64,000 bases of DNA from Lewinellaceae bacterium (GTDB taxonomy: Bacteria; Bacteroidota; Bacteroidia; Chitinophagales; Saprospiraceae), in the NCBI GenBank assembly GCA_016712415.1, contig JADJRC010000002.1:1-64000 (forward strand), given 5' to 3'. Position 1 is the stretch's first letter. Every line of letters starts with the position of its first letter. Shown piece by piece: positions 18,028-29,500 of this stretch. The notes below the pieces were generated by a model. It saw only the letters and a list, made by a program, of their open reading frames with translations. It had not been told where the DNA came from and ran no database searches. The translations under genes and the position numbers were made by a program.

Positions 18028-19128
18028 ATGAAAAATTCCAACAACCCGTTTTCCGGCGATTCGTCTTCCCGTTTTGGCTTTGAAATAATATTCAAAGAAG
18101 ACGAGAAATATTACCTCCAGTTCAATGATACAGCGGGCGAACCGCTGCTTTTCGGCAAAGGTTACAGCTCGGAAAAAAGCTGTTCGGATGGTATCCAGGC
18201 TATTATTCGCGCTGCGGGTTCTGATGAGCAGTACGATTTACAGGAAACTAAAAAAGGGAAGTACTTTTTTATTCTGAAGTCGGGCAACCACAAGGAAATC
18301 GGCCGGAGCCGAACCTTTGACCGCCTGGAAGAACTGGAAGTGCAAATGGAACTTTTAAAAAGTATAAATGAATCCGTCCCGCAATACGGATTGGTGGATG
18401 ATACGCCTGAAATTGAAACACAGGTTGAAGTCCCCGAAGAAAAAGCGGCACGTTCCCCAATGGAATCAAAAGAAAAAATTCCTGAAGAAAACTCCAAGAC
18501 GGTCGAAAGCCCGGCAGTCGTTGAAACAAAACCTGCCCAGCCGGAAGAAGCCGAAAAAATGCCCAGGTATAAATTTTCAATCATTTATTACCCGGATTCG
18601 CAAGTCTGGATGCTCAAAAATGATTTCTCCGACGAATCAATAAAATTAAAAACCTGCGACGGCCAACAAATCGAAACTTTCCTGAAATCCCAACTCCCAC
18701 CAGAACAACAGGCAACCCCGCCTGCCCCTGCGAAACCGGAAGCCCCTGCAAAGCCGGCGGCCGCTCCCCAAGCCCTGAAACCCGCCCTGGAAGAACTGGA
18801 ACTTATCCTGCGAAACAACCAGGGCAAACAGATCGACGGATTTGCGAAAATTGGCAGTATCGGCAAAGTTGAACTTAGTCCCAAAATAGCGGCCGGGGAT
18901 CAAGACCAGACTTTTGACGCCAAGGTAATGGCCAAATCCCTGAGCGATAACCAAACCGTATTGATCGGGGTAGCCTACAAACAAAATCTGGTGGACGGCA
19001 GGTTGGAAATTCCTGTTTATGGCAGTAATAGTTTGAAACAAGGGCTGTATCGATTTACTGTTGATATCAATCAGACAGAACCGCATGGGTCAGCAGCAAG
19101 CTCTCTGGAAGCCAGTTGGTCATGCTGA
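18028..19128 (+). CDS. DUF1508 (YegP-like) domain protein with Pro/Ala/Glu-rich linkers
   Basis: I chose ATG 18028; a GTG two codons earlier is also possible. Residues 15-60 (FGFEIIFKEDEKYYLQFND, then GYSSEKSCSDGIQAI) and 70-115 (YDLQETKKGKYFFILKSGN) are two DUF1508 units, the tandem fold seen in YegP. A Glu/Pro/Lys-rich linker, a third related segment (YKFSIIYYPDSQVWMLKND), a Pro/Ala linker and a C-terminal beta-rich domain (ELELILRNNQGKQIDG) follow. No signal peptide, so probably cytoplasmic. The function of DUF1508 is unknown. Confidence 0.75.
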   Translation: MKNSNNPFSGDSSSRFGFEIIFKEDEKYYLQFNDTAGEPLLFGKGYSSEKSCSDGIQAIIRAAGSDEQYDLQETKKGKYFFILKSGNHKEIGRSRTFDRLEELEVQMELLKSINESVPQYGLVDDTPEIETQVEVPEEKAARSPMESKEKIPEENSKTVESPAVVETKPAQPEEAEKMPRYKFSIIYYPDSQVWMLKNDFSDESIKLKTCDGQQIETFLKSQLPPEQQATPPAPAKPEAPAKPAAAPQALKPALEELELILRNNQGKQIDGFAKIGSIGKVELSPKIAAGDQDQTFDAKVMAKSLSDNQTVLIGVAYKQNLVDGRLEIPVYGSNSLKQGLYRFTVDINQTEPHGSAASSLEASWSC

Positions 19129-19360
19129 ATTAACATCCCCAACAGGCTTGAACTATTCCGGATTTTAGCAAGACTATTCAAATAATCGCGTATAGAAATA
19201 GCTGACGAAATTTACCACAGGATAAACAACCCTGCCGTTGAATCAATAGATTTGGATACCGCTGTTCCGCACAGGCACTTTTGCGTCAACAAACGGAAAG
19301 AAATATTTCAATCCGTTGCCAAACCAAACCTGTACAATCTATTTAAACGGTACCAACACT

Positions 19361-19943
19361 ATGAAACGATTTGTCCTGATCCCCCTGCTCCTGCTTTTTA
19401 TCAGCAATTTTATCCACGCACAAAACTTTAATTTTGGCGTAAAAGCCGGCGCGCAAATGGTCAATATCACCCGTTTGAACGACGGTAAAACACCCTGCTC
19501 TACCATGCCGGCGGTTTTTTGGAAATCCCATTAGCGCAGCGCCTGCAAGTACAGGCCGAAGCCCTGTTTTCTGCCCAAGGGGTCGATGATTCCGAATCAG
19601 ACGATCTTAAACAGCGGAATGTTTACCTGCAAGTGCCGCTCAGCGCCAAATTCCAGGTATGGAACCGCCTGAGTGTTCATGCCGGCGCACAATTCGGCAT
19701 GTTGCTGAGCGCAAAATGAAATGCAAGGATGGCGACACAAAGGAATCTTTTGATAACAAAGAAGATTTCAAAAAGGCCGATTTTGGCCTCCTGGCTGGCG
19801 CCGAATATTTGCTCACCAAACGTATTGGCGTCGGCGCCCGTGTCAATTGGGGATTAGTCAAAGTGTTTACAGACTGGGACAAATCCCGTCAGCGCGTCTA
19901 CCAGGTTTTTGTATCCTACCGTTTTAACGCAAGTGAATTTTAA
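19361..19943 (+). CDS. PorT-like outer-membrane beta-barrel protein, frameshifted
   Basis: ATG 19361 gives MKRFVLIPLLLLFISNFIHAQ, a signal peptide, then NFNFGVKAGAQMVNIT, the usual first strand of the PorT/OMP_b-brl_2 family. Frames change near 19505 and 19715. Joined, they give about 190 residues ending VYQVFVSYRFNASEF, a typical last strand for BAM insertion. It is a small outer-membrane barrel with no assignable transport or secretion role. Confidence 0.8.
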
Positions 19944-19972
19944 GTAAATAGTTTATTGTTTTTTTGAAAATG

Positions 19973-20020
19973 CCCGCAGATCAAGCAGGATTTGGAACCC
20001 CTGTGCGATCTGCGGGATTT
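19973..20020 (+). terminator. Terminator after the beta-barrel gene
   Basis: Perfect 10-bp arms CCCGCAGATC (19973-19982) and complement (20007-20016) with ATTTTG after. The loop is long (24 bases), so it is weaker than the others here. Confidence 0.6.
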
Positions 20021-20067
20021 TGATAAACAGCCGCAACTTGCTCATTTCAGCCTAAAATCCTAATTTT

Positions 20068-20105
20068 AGGCGCCTTGCCAAATTAATCAGCACAGGCGCC
20101 TTTTT
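20068..20105 (+). promoter_or_regulatory. Terminator-like leader hairpin ending at the LytTR start codon
   Basis: AGGCGCC (20068-20074) pairs with GGCGCC (20095-20100) and is followed by TTTTT, which runs straight into the ATG at 20106. A second small hairpin (CCTAAAAT/ATTTTAGG) overlaps at 20051-20070. The two may be alternative folds, or the region may simply end upstream transcription. Confidence 0.4.
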
Positions 20106-20861
20106 ATGCTCAAAGCACTGATTGTAGATGACGAAGAAAAAGCACGGGATATTTTGCTTTTTCATATCGAAAATTCCATTCCGGAAATCACACACATTCA
20201 AACAGCCGCCAGTGTGCCGGAAGCGCTGCATTGTGTAAAAATCCTTTCATCCGGATTTGTTGTTCCTCGACATTGTGATGCCCCAACAAGATGGCTTTGA
20301 TCTGCTGAATGCACTGAATGACTGGGATTTCGACGTGATCTTCACCACCGCCCACGATCAATTTGCCATTCAAGCCATCCGCTTCAGCGCACTCGATTAT
20401 TTGTTAAAACCCATTGATCCCGATGAACTGCGCGCTGCCGTAAACCGCCACCAGCAAAGTCGCAAAGACCGGCCGAAACAACGCGAACTTTACCGCAACT
20501 TCGTAGACAACCTCCGCGCGCCGCAAGAAAACGAATTCAAACTGGCCATTCCAACTTCCGATGGCACGTATTTTTCAAAACACTGGAAATTATCCGTTGC
20601 CAGGCCGACCGCAACTACACCGTATTTCACCTCACCGGCCAACGCCGTTTTATTTCCTCCAAAACCCTCGGCGACTACGAAACCCTGCTCCACCGACAAG
20701 GCTTTTTGCGCGTGCACAAATCGCATTTGGTCAACCTGGATTTTATAGACAATTTTTTAGGCAAAGACTTTATCCGATTGCACGACAAAACCGAGATCGA
20801 AGTGGCGCGCCGCCGGAAAGATGAAGTGAAATCCGCCCTTCAAGGCAAGGGGAAAATCTAA
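20106..20861 (+). CDS. LytTR-family response regulator, frameshifted
   Basis: The receiver domain begins MLKALIVDDEEKARDILLFH; after a frameshift near 20255 it continues LFLDIVMPQQDGFDLL with the phospho-acceptor Asp, then ALDYLLKPIDPDEL. After a second shift near 20575 the LytTR DNA-binding domain reads NYTVFHLTGQRRFISSKTLG, then FLRVHKSHLVNLDFIDNF, to the stop at 20861. The length of about 250 residues is normal. Six bases separate it from the histidine kinase downstream, so the two form an operon and almost certainly a cognate pair. Confidence 0.9.
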
Positions 20862-20867
20862 ACTGAT

Positions 20868-23800
20868 ATGGCCTTTCGCACCACTTCCTGTTGCTTGCTG
20901 GTACTGCTGTGTACCTGCTTTCTTGGAGCGCAAGGGCTTCCTTTTCAGCGAATTGTACTCACCAAAGTCGCCGAAACGCCACTTAACGGAATAACCAGTA
21001 TCGCGGAGGACGAACGCGGTTTCCTGTGGCTCGGCGGGGTATCCGGTTTGTACAAATACGACGGCACATCCATTGATGTTTTCACCAACCGCCCGAACGA
21101 CTCCAGCTCAATCGTTTCAGGTCCGTACACCCAAATTTTAAAAGCCGGCAAAAAGAAGCCCTGTGGATCGGCAGCAGCACCAGCGGAATCAGTTTTCTTG
21201 ATTTACGGACCGAACGCGCGCGTAACTATGCCGCTGACCCAACAGATTCCAGCGCGCTGATCGACAATAATATCGCCGGGTTTTATGAAGACACCCGCAG
21301 GCGGTTTGTGGGTAGGCACCAATAAATTCACTGCATCACTTACACCCTTAGGGGGCAGCAGCAGAAATTTCGCCGCTTTCAACCGAGCCCGCCCGCAGGA
21401 GTAAGGTTTGACAAAACCACAGCCGGTCCTCTGGGCGAAATCGTGCCCGACCGCCACAACCCTCGATTTGCTGTGGGTAGGCTCCCGGTTTGGCGTTTAC
21501 CGTTTTAATAAAAAAATGGCGCGTTTACCCTCTTTCCGTTTGATCAAAACGTCGTGTTTTGGTACCAGCCGGTCAACCTGCAACTCTTCATGGATCCTTC
21601 CGGCGCACTTTGGTGTGGCAGCCCGCAACCGGTTTGTGCCGCCTCGACCCCACCAGCGGAAAGTGGAATGTTTTTAAAAAGAAAATTCAAACGCAGGGGT
21701 ACTCCTGGCAAATACCATCCAGGATATTTGTGCGCTGGACTAGAGCATCTCCTGGTGCTGACCAGGTTGGAAGATGCCTGGAAAGTGAATTGAAAACACT
21801 GGAAGTGGAAGACCTCAACCTGGCCGTCCGCCAACCCAGTGGAATACCCTATTATTTTTTCTACGCCCAAGCTTCAAAAAACGGTGATTTTTGGCTGGCT
21901 TATCAATTGGGCCTGGTCCACCTGGCCAAACAAGGGGAGGGTTGGGGCTTCCAGTATTTTCCCGATTTCGATCCGCAATTGGATAAAAATAACTGGCAAC
22001 GCGCGTATGCCTTGTCGCCCGACCGGCAATCGCTGTACATCGGTACCCTCCGTGGAAACGGTTTATTGGTTTATCATTTAAAACGGGAAAATCAGCAGCT
22101 ATGCCTACGCCAAACCCCAAGGCCCGGAGGCCTCGGACGTATTCATGGACGCTTTGTTTTGAACCTTCCGGCCGTTGTTGGATCGGTTCAGATACGGGCC
22201 TGTTGTACCTCAACCCTGGCGACCGTCAAATACAACGTTTTACCAGCGCCGGGCCAGAATTTGACAGTTTGAACAACGCACAAATCTCTGCCCTGGCTTT
22301 GCAGGGCCAGGTGGTGTGGATTGGCGCCAAAGGCCGGGGCTTGTTTCGGCTGGACTTGGTATCCAAACGTATTCAACGTATTCAAAAAGGCAATTTAAGT
22401 GCCGGCAGCACGATCAATTGTTTATTGGCCGATACAAACGGCCGGCTATGGGCCGGACATGATTTAGGTTGACGGCGCTCGAAACAACAACAGGGGAAAT
22501 CTGGAATTTTAACCGCCAAACCGCTCCACCAGCCGGCCTGACCAACGATGTGGTGACCAGTCTGGCGCTCGATTCAGTGGGACATTTGTGGGTATCGACC
22601 CTGGGTGGCGGCATTTTACGGCTGCGCAATGCCGACCCTGTTCAGCCCTGGTTCGATGCCTATTTCAACAATGAGGCGCCGGGCGGAAACTTAGTGTATG
22701 AGTTTGTGCTCTGCGACCGGGGCCAGCTGTGGTTGGGCGTTCAAAGTGGATTGGCAGTTTTGGACACGGCAACCGGGGCATTTATAAACCACGACCACAG
22801 GACGGGATGTTTGCCAAAATTGGCGCGATGATCCGATTGCCGGATGGCCGCATTGTCAGTGGTGCGCACAAGGGTTTTCGTGTTCCATCCGGATTCGATC
22901 CTGCACAGTCTCCGCGGCGCCCGTGCCCTATCTGAAACATTTCAAGGTGTTTGATAAAGATGTTGCCCTGCCCTTGCAGATTGATCGTATGCCGGAGATT
23001 AGCCTGGCACATAATCAAAACCATTTTTCCTTCGAACTTGGCGCGCTCCATTTTGGTGAAAATGCGCGTACCAAATTTGCCTACCAACTGGAAGGTTACG
23101 ACCAGGACTGGGTGTACAGCGATTCCCGCAACTACGTCAGCTATACTAATTTGCCTGCCGGCGAATACACCCTTCGGGTAAAAGCCGCCAACAAACACGG
23201 CGTTTGGTCGGAGCAGGAAAAAACGATCCGGATTGTGATTCAACCGCCCTATTGGCAAACCTGGTGGTTTCGGTTGCTTGTGTTTCTGACCTTGTGCGCA
23301 CTTGGTGTGCTCGTTTTTCAGGCCTGGCGGCAACGGCGGCGCGTTTTGCAGGCGCAGGAAGCAGTGGATTATTTCGCCAATGCCGATTACCAAAACGCCA
23401 GCGTGCGCGATATTTTATGGGATGTTTCGCATTGAAGTGTATGGCCCGTTTGGGCCTGGAAGATTGTGTCATTTACATGCTGGATGAAGCGGGTGACTTT
23501 CTGGTGCAGGAAGCCGCTTATGGTTCGAAAGGCCCTGAATTGTACCAATTAAAAGACCCTTTGCGCATCCCGCTCGGGCAGGGGATTGTTGGTTCGGCAG
23601 CATTGAAAGGCCAGGTTGAACTGGTGCCTGATACCCGGTTGGACCGACGCTATATCGTAGACGATACGCCCCGGCTTTCTGAACTGGCCGTACCGATCCT
23701 GCACGACGGCCGGGTAATCGGGGTGATCGATTCCGAACATTCCAGGCGCGGTTTTTTCAGCGATTACCATGTTCAGGTTTTAAAAACCATCGCTTCGCTT

Positions 23801-24531
23801 TGCTCAGATAAAATTGCGCATGCCCGCACGGAAGAAATTGTACTGGAAAAAGAACGCCAATTGCGCGAACTCAACCGCAACCTTGCCGAATCGCAACTGA
23901 CCGCCCTGCGCGCGCAGATGAACCCGCATTTCCTGTTCAATTGCCTGAACTCCATCAACTGGTACATCATTAAAAACCAGCCGACGGAAGCCTCCCGGTA
24001 TATTGCCAAATTTTCGCGTCTGGTACGCCGTATTCTCGAACATTCTGAAAACCGGCTCATTCCCTGGCTCAGGAACTGGAAGCCCTGCAACTTTACCTCG
24101 ACATGGAAGCGATGCGTTTTGACCAGCGTTTCGAATACCGGATCGAACTGGCGTCAGGCATCGACCCCGATGAACTCATGGTGCCGCCGCTCATTTTTCA
24201 ACCTTTATTGAAAATGCAATCTGGCATGGCCTGATGCCCAAAAAAAGAAGCCGGCCAGCCCGCATCCAACTCCGGCAGGAAGGCGCCGGCATCATTTGTG
24301 TGATCGAAGACAACGGCATTGGACGGGCCGCCGCTGCCGCTGCAAGCAGTACACAACAATCCAGAAAACGGCAATCGCAAGGGCTGAAAAATAACGGAGG
24401 CCCGCATCCGGCAACACAACCAGCAAGACAACGGAGTATCACCGGTTCAATTCACCGATTTGTACGATGCAGCGGGTTTGGCGGCCGGAACAAGGGTGGA
24501 AGTGACGGTGTGCTGGGACCCACACTACTAG
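20868..24531 (+). CDS. Propeller-type sensor histidine kinase (Reg_prop, Y_Y_Y, GAF, LytS-type kinase), frameshifted
   Basis: One gene of about 1,220 residues broken into many frames. It has a signal peptide (MAFRTTSCCLLVLLCTCFLGA) and two-component propeller repeats starting with SIAEDERGFLWLGGVSGLYK and recurring to about 22900. A Y_Y_Y domain (23010-23230; YQLEGYDQDWVYSDS) and one membrane helix (WWFRLLVFLTLCALGVLVF) follow. Then come a GAF domain (23440-23820; VPDTRLDRRYIVDD) and a His_kinase domain with the phospho-accepting His in LRAQMNPHFLFNCLNS. The HATPase part has ENAIWHGL and VIEDNGIGR. The stop at 24529 lies within a dispersed repeat, and the final residues (WDPHY) may not be native. 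It probably phosphorylates the adjacent LytTR regulator in response to a periplasmic ligand. Confidence 0.88.
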
Positions 24532-24625
24532 ACATTTTTAAACACATAGTCACATAGGCCACATAGGTTTTTGATTTTCAGGTATTTAAAACCTATGTGT
24601 CCTATATGCCTATGTGTTTAGAAGC
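24523..24625. repeat. CACTACTGGACAT-family repeat, palindromic copy
   Basis: It starts CACACTACTAGACATTTT and holds an inverted repeat (AAACACATAGTCACATAGG against CCTATATGCCTATGTGTTT) around TTTTTGATTTTCAGG. The same left end and centre recur at 38595-38670. It overlaps the stop codon of the kinase gene and lies four bases from the stop of the DUF4249 gene. Confidence 0.8.
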
Positions 24626-24628
24626 TAT

Positions 24629-25416
24629 TTACTCCACCACGCCATCTATCCAACTCGGGTTGTAAGCAATAAAATAACCCAAAGCGCCGCCTTGCCAATT
24701 GCTGATCGGATTACCAGGCGCCACATTGTCATCTCCGAAAAAATCGGCGCCAGGGTTTTGTAAAAATCGAAGGCCGCTTCGTCTATGCTGCGCAGTTCTA
24801 TTTGCAGTTGATCGCCTTTTTTATACAGGTTGAATAAGTCCCACTTTGTTTGGTTCCCGTTGATATACTTGTCGTCGAAGTACTGTAATTCCTGCTCCAG
24901 GGAATCATTGGAACTGACCATGATGCGATAGAAATTGTGTTCGTCAGCCCGGTCCGTGAAGTGCAAAAATACTTCCTGGGTTTTTTCGTCTTCTCCCGGC
25001 AAATTAATTTCCCGGTAACTCAAATGTTCTATTTCAGTGCGCTCTGGCAGCTCGCTGGAAGCAGTAAATGTTTCACCTGCATGAACGACCTGAAGCGTAT
25101 AGGTTTTTCCGGCCACAGCATTTACCTGGGCAGCATACCTGCCGGCGCCGATAGCCGGGCAGGCTGATAGATTCCCGCTGTCGTCGGTCAACATGACGGT
25201 AGCATCATCAAAGAAAACGGTGGGCATATCGCTGAAATAACCTTTGGTTTGATAGACCCGCACCTCAAACAAATGTTCGCCTTCCTGCAAATTGGCTTCG
25301 ATAACTGTTTTAGGGTCGGCGCTGTTCAGGTCGACATCTATGACTTTTTCGCAGGAAGCAAACAACAAGCCGAGTACAGCAAAAAAGAAAAACCGGGATA
25401 TTGATTTGATAGACAT
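24629..25416 (-). CDS. DUF4249 lipoprotein, frameshifted
   Basis: A TonB-receptor partner protein. The signal MSIKSISRFFFFAVLGLLFASC ends in a lipobox, followed by EKVIDVDLNSADPKTVIEAN, the standard DUF4249 opening. A frameshift near 24745 hides the true end. In another frame it reads DDNVAPGNPISNWQGGALGYF and stops at 24629, matching the family C-terminus. It lies 21 bp after the TonB-dependent receptor in the same direction. The pairing is common in Bacteroidota and suggests a surface-exposed accessory lipoprotein for uptake of an unknown ligand. Confidence 0.88.
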
Positions 25417-25437
25417 TGTTATGTTTTTATAGTGTTT

Positions 25438-27777
25438 TTAAAATTTGAAATTCCAGGTAACGGAAGGCACCCAGCGGAAGAGCGCAATTTGTTTGGCTTC
25501 ATTTTGTCCGGAGCCGTCTTCTTTTCTGAAAAATTGATGGAGTAGGCATTTTGACGACCGTAGGCATTGTACACCGAGAAATTCCAGGCTGGATTCAAAG
25601 TTTTTTCTTTTGCGCACGGTAATCGTAGTGCCGAGGTCGAGCCGATGGTAATTGGGGAAACGATAGCCATTACGCTCCGTGTAATAGGGGATGTTTTGGC
25701 CTTCAAACTGGTAACTGCCCGAGGGGAATGTCGCAGCATCGCCGGTGTTGAATACCAAACTGCGGAGAAATTCCAACGCGGCGTGATGGCGAACATTCCG
25801 ACAAGCGACAGGTCATGGATACGGTCCTGCCGCGCCGAATAGCTGGCGACCTCGGTTAGCGCATCAAAATCGCGCAGGGTACGGGAAAGGGTGTAACTCA
25901 CCCAGCCCCCTCAAGCGGCCCCGGTTTTTCCGCAGGAGTAGTTCCACGCCGTATGCTTCACCTTTTCCGTATACCAGTTCGGATTCCACGGTTTTATTAA
26001 AAAACAAATCTGCGCCGTTCCGGTAATCAATCAGATTATCCATCCGCTTGTAATAGGTTTCTATAGAAAACTCAAACGCATTGTCGGCGAAATTTCGAAA
26101 ATACCCGAGGGCAATCTGGTCGGCAATTTGCGGTTCAATATTGTTCGTGCTCGGCATCCAGATATCCGTTGGGGTGCCGGTCGTTGAGTTAGACAACAGG
26201 TGCATGTATTGATAATTGCGGTTGAGCGAAGCTTTCAGGGAGCTGGTTTTGTTCCATTGAAACCGCATGGCTAAGCGCGGCTCCCAACCGCCGTATTGCT
26301 GGATGCTCTCCCAGTCCGCGTAGGTTTTTTCTTCGATGATTTCCCCGGCATCGTCGAAGGTGTAGGCCGTGCCAGCGCCCAGGTAATTGAACCAGGAATA
26401 GCGCATACCAATTTCGGCACTAAATTTCGGAGTGATCGTCCATGAATCTTGCAGGTAGGCGCTGCCTTCGAGTGCAAAACGATCGTCCAGCACCGTGGAG
26501 TTAAAGCTGCTGCCTGCTCCGGCGTCAATTTTTCCGGGTTTAAACCGGTGATAAATCATGTTTGCGCCAAATTTAACGGTATGGTTTTCATCCAAAAACC
26601 AGCCAAAATCCTGCTTGAAATTGAGGTCGCGAATACCTGAATTGATAGAAAGCGTAGACGTAGAATCGGCTTTCAGGAAAATATCGTACTTGTAGTTGCT
26701 GAAAATGGCCGAGGTATTTGAGAACAATTTTTCGCCATACAGGTGGTTCCAGCGGAGTGTGGCCGTAGCATTTCCCCAGCCGAAACCGAACAAGTCGCGG
26801 AGGCCAAAATCATCGCGTCCAAAGTAGCCGGATACAAACAAGCGGTCGCGTTCACTAAGTTGGTAATTGGCTTTGAGGTTGAAATCGTAAAAATACAGGT
26901 GGCTTTTGCGAATACTTTCTTCCTTCGAGAGTTTCAGAAACAGGTCGGCGTAAGTACGGCGCCCCGAGATCATAAAAGAACCTTTGTCCTGAACAATCGG
27001 CGCTTCAATAGTCAGTTTGGAAGCGATCAGCCCCAGGCCGCCCGAAACGCCCAGTTTTTTATTGTTGCCTTCTTTCATGCGGATATCCAGCACGGATGAA
27101 GCGCGACCGCCGAACTCAGCCGGCATATTGCCTTTGTACAGCGTCACGTCTTTGAGTGCGTCGGAATTGAACACCGAAAAGAAGCCCAACAGGTGGGAGG
27201 CGTTGTATACGGGCGCTTCATCGAGCAGGATCAGGTTGTGGTCGGCTGCGCCGCCGCGAACAAAAAAGCCGCTGGAGCCTTCGCCGGCAGATTGAACGCC
27301 GGGCAGCAGCTGGATGGTTTTCAGGATGTCGGGTTCGCCAAACAGTACCGGCACCGATTTGATGTCTTTGGGCGAAAGCCGGATCACGCTCATTTCGTTT
27401 TTCGAAATGTTTTGATCATCCCGCACCGCCTTGATTTCTACTTCAGCCAATTGTGCGTCGCTGGAGTACATCTGCAGGTTCAGGGTTTGGCTGCCTGTTG
27501 TCAGGTCAACCCGTTCCTCCAAAGCGGTAAAACCCATGTATTGCACCCGTAAGGTATAGTTGCCAGGCGGCAATGACAGGGCATAAAAACCATAAACATT
27601 GGAGCTGATACCCGTTCCGGGTAGCTCTTTGACGGAAACAGTGGCGCCGATCAGGTCTTCGCCATTTGCCGCGTCTTTGATGTTGCCGCTCACCGTATTT
27701 TTTTGTGCGTTGAGGCACAATGGCAGCATGCACAGGATCGTCCACAGCAGCTGCTGCAGGCAGTTGGTACTAGTCAT
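25438..27777 (-). CDS. TonB-dependent receptor with carboxypeptidase-regulatory-like domain, frameshifted
   Basis: About 780 residues. The signal peptide ends LCLNAQ. A CarboxypepD_reg-like domain follows (VSGNIKDAANGEDLIGATVSV, then YMGFTALEERVDL), then the plug (GEPDILKTIQLLPGVQSAGE, FFVRGGAADHNLILLDEAPV) and the barrel. The first 637 residues are in one frame. At about 25905, 25765 and 25575 the frame changes, and the last strand VPSVTWNFKF ends at 25438. All parts are present and in order. It imports a substrate across the outer membrane with TonB energy. The DUF4249 neighbour suggests the usual receptor/lipoprotein pair. Confidence 0.92.
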
Positions 27778-27825
27778 TGTTTTAGAAGATTTTAAATTGG
27801 AAATGTACTATTGGTATATTGTAAT

Positions 27826-28281
27826 CTATCCAATAGATTGAATGGTAGTGTTGTAAAATTCTATTTCAGGGTTTGATAGTTTTAAAACCAAAACAAGCAC
27901 AAAACAAAACGTTGTCAATAAAATACCGATGAAAGGGACCCTGAACCAATATTTTTTAGATAACCACAGATAAAACCCAACGGTGAACAAATTGAAAACA
28001 GAAAAGAAAAAATCGTGCTGTATGATAGAAAAATAATTGACTGCAAGGTATATGTTGATGGTTCCGAAAAATATAGCGCCAAGGCTATGGCTGGCATTGA
28101 ATCCGATCCAGGCTTTCCACATGGTTGTCTCTTTTGTAATTAAAGGGAAATCCCTTTTCATGTTTTCAGCAGTTTCAGGGTTGTGCGTTAAAAATTTATT
28201 TGTAAAAAAAGTGTACAGCAAATGAATGAGGCCAAGGGTCAACAAGATTAAACTTCCTGCAATAATTAAGTATTTAGGCAT
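27826..28281 (-). CDS. Four-helix integral membrane protein of unknown function
   Basis: ATG 28281 gives MPKYLIIAGSLILLTLGLIHLLYT. An upstream in-frame start at 28323 would overlap the hydrolase gene and adds a non-hydrophobic tail. Four membrane helices are evident in 151 residues: residues 4-24, 60-80, 85-105 and 115-135. The GLIHLLYT opening recurs in small Bacteroidota and Leptospira membrane proteins without known function. It begins four bases after the hydrolase stop, so the two are probably co-transcribed. Confidence 0.7.
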   Translation of the reverse strand: MPKYLIIAGSLILLTLGLIHLLYTFFTNKFLTHNPETAENMKRDFPLITKETTMWKAWIGFNASHSLGAIFFGTINIYLAVNYFSIIQHDFFFSVFNLFTVGFYLWLSKKYWFRVPFIGILLTTFCFVLVLVLKLSNPEIEFYNTTIQSIG

Positions 28282-28285
28282 GGTC

Positions 28286-29210
28286 CTAGGTTTTGTAATA
28301 TTTGAATTCGCCGTATCGTGCAATTGTTTGTCCGATATATTTCAATGCCTTATCGTAGGTTTCAATACCGTGTCCTACGCCGCTGAAAATTTTTATCTGG
28401 TTTAAGGTTTTAATTCGTTTTTGTGCGTTGGCTATAGTTTTCCGATGGGGAAACAACTTGTCTCCGGCGCCTACAAGCAAATAGGTTTTTACGGCAACTT
28501 CGGAAAGTTGTTTGTTCATGTAATACGGTTTTTGTGTATTGTCCTGATATCGGTTTAGCGCAAATAATTCGTAATCAACAAGCAGCTTTTCTGCAACCGG
28601 CGATATTGGTGACTGGGTTTTAAAAAATAGATTTATTTAAAAAAATAAGCACGTTTTTTTGGTCGGCCAAATAACAGGCAACAGGTTGTAGTATATGTTT
28701 TTTATTTTCAGTGAAAATTTTTGCAAACATCCCGGATTTAATAAAAAGAGCTTTAATTTTATTCGGCGCTACTATTCCCAGTTTCATACAAATCAAACCG
28801 CCAAACGAGGCGCCCGCGATAAATGTTTGCTCAAGCCCTAATTGATCTATAAGTTCTGCGGCCCAGTGGCCATAATCGAGGGATTTGATGTCGGGTGTTG
28901 CACCATCACTTAAATTGGGAAGTCCATTGGTTTCTACCAGAAATATCCGCAGTTGTTGTCCCAGGTGATCCAGGCCGCGGTCAAAATCCCAGAACAATGC
29001 ACTGGTACGGGCGCCCGGAAAAATCACCAACGATTCGAGGCTCTTATCCTTAGTGTTCAGGCCCCAGATATGTGTTTTACCTAAAGAAGTTTGAATTTCA
29101 AACCTTTCGTAATGCCTGCCGTTATGCGCTTCGAGCGCGGCGACCCAGCGTTCAAACGAAGCTAAATCGCGGGTCGGGCTCTTAAAAAATGATTTTCGTA
29201 CTACCTGCAT
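28286..29210 (-). CDS. Alpha/beta hydrolase, frameshifted
   Basis: About 305 residues in two frames. The first, from 29210, holds the oxyanion region (ESLVIFPGARTSALFWDFDRG), the nucleophile elbow GASFGG (catalytic Ser) and strand alpha-C. At an A-rich run near 28620 the frame shifts. The second part contains TYLLVGAGDKLFPH (Asp candidate) and IFSGVGHGIETYD (catalytic His). Joined, it is a normal alpha/beta hydrolase with no signal peptide. The substrate is unknown. Confidence 0.85.
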
Positions 29211-29363
29211 ATCAATTTTGAATCAACCTTTAATTTTACAATCAGGGGATATTAGTCCCGCTTGTAGTACAAAGGTGCAGGCGCCAGGCGGCGACGACCA
29301 AATCGGTTGATTCAACGGCAGTATGGTTTATCCAACGGTACGTGCAAGTACCAACAGGTTCTG

Positions 29364-29500
29364 AGAGCATGTTGGGAATTTTCCCGCCGGGGTCAAAACG
29401 GCCCTTTTTTCAGTCACGTAGCACCACTATGTTCCTTCAAAAACGAAAAAACGGACAAAAAAAACCTCGTTTTTGCCTCCGGCAGAAAAATCCCCAACAC
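29364..29500. repeat. GAGCATGTTGGG-family repeat (family A), copy 1
   Basis: It starts AGAGCATGTTGGGAATTTTC and ends GAAAAATCCCCAACA, with shared internal text (CAGTCACGTAGCACCACTATG, GTTTTTGCCTCCGGCAGAAA). It fills a third of the gene-free 29211-29664 region. The rest of that region has no gene, only the probable promoters of the divergent neighbours. Confidence 0.8.

Noticed and set aside
19190..19440. Open stretch before and over the beta-barrel signal peptide (reads IEIADEIYHRINNPAVESID)
   Set aside because: It has no start codon, and its second half is the out-of-frame reading of a signal peptide. It looked protein-like by eye, but 75 codons without a start is not enough.
24536..24622. 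tRNA or structured RNA gene
   Set aside because: The fold is a simple palindrome shared with other dispersed repeats. No tRNA consensus boxes were seen here or elsewhere in the window.
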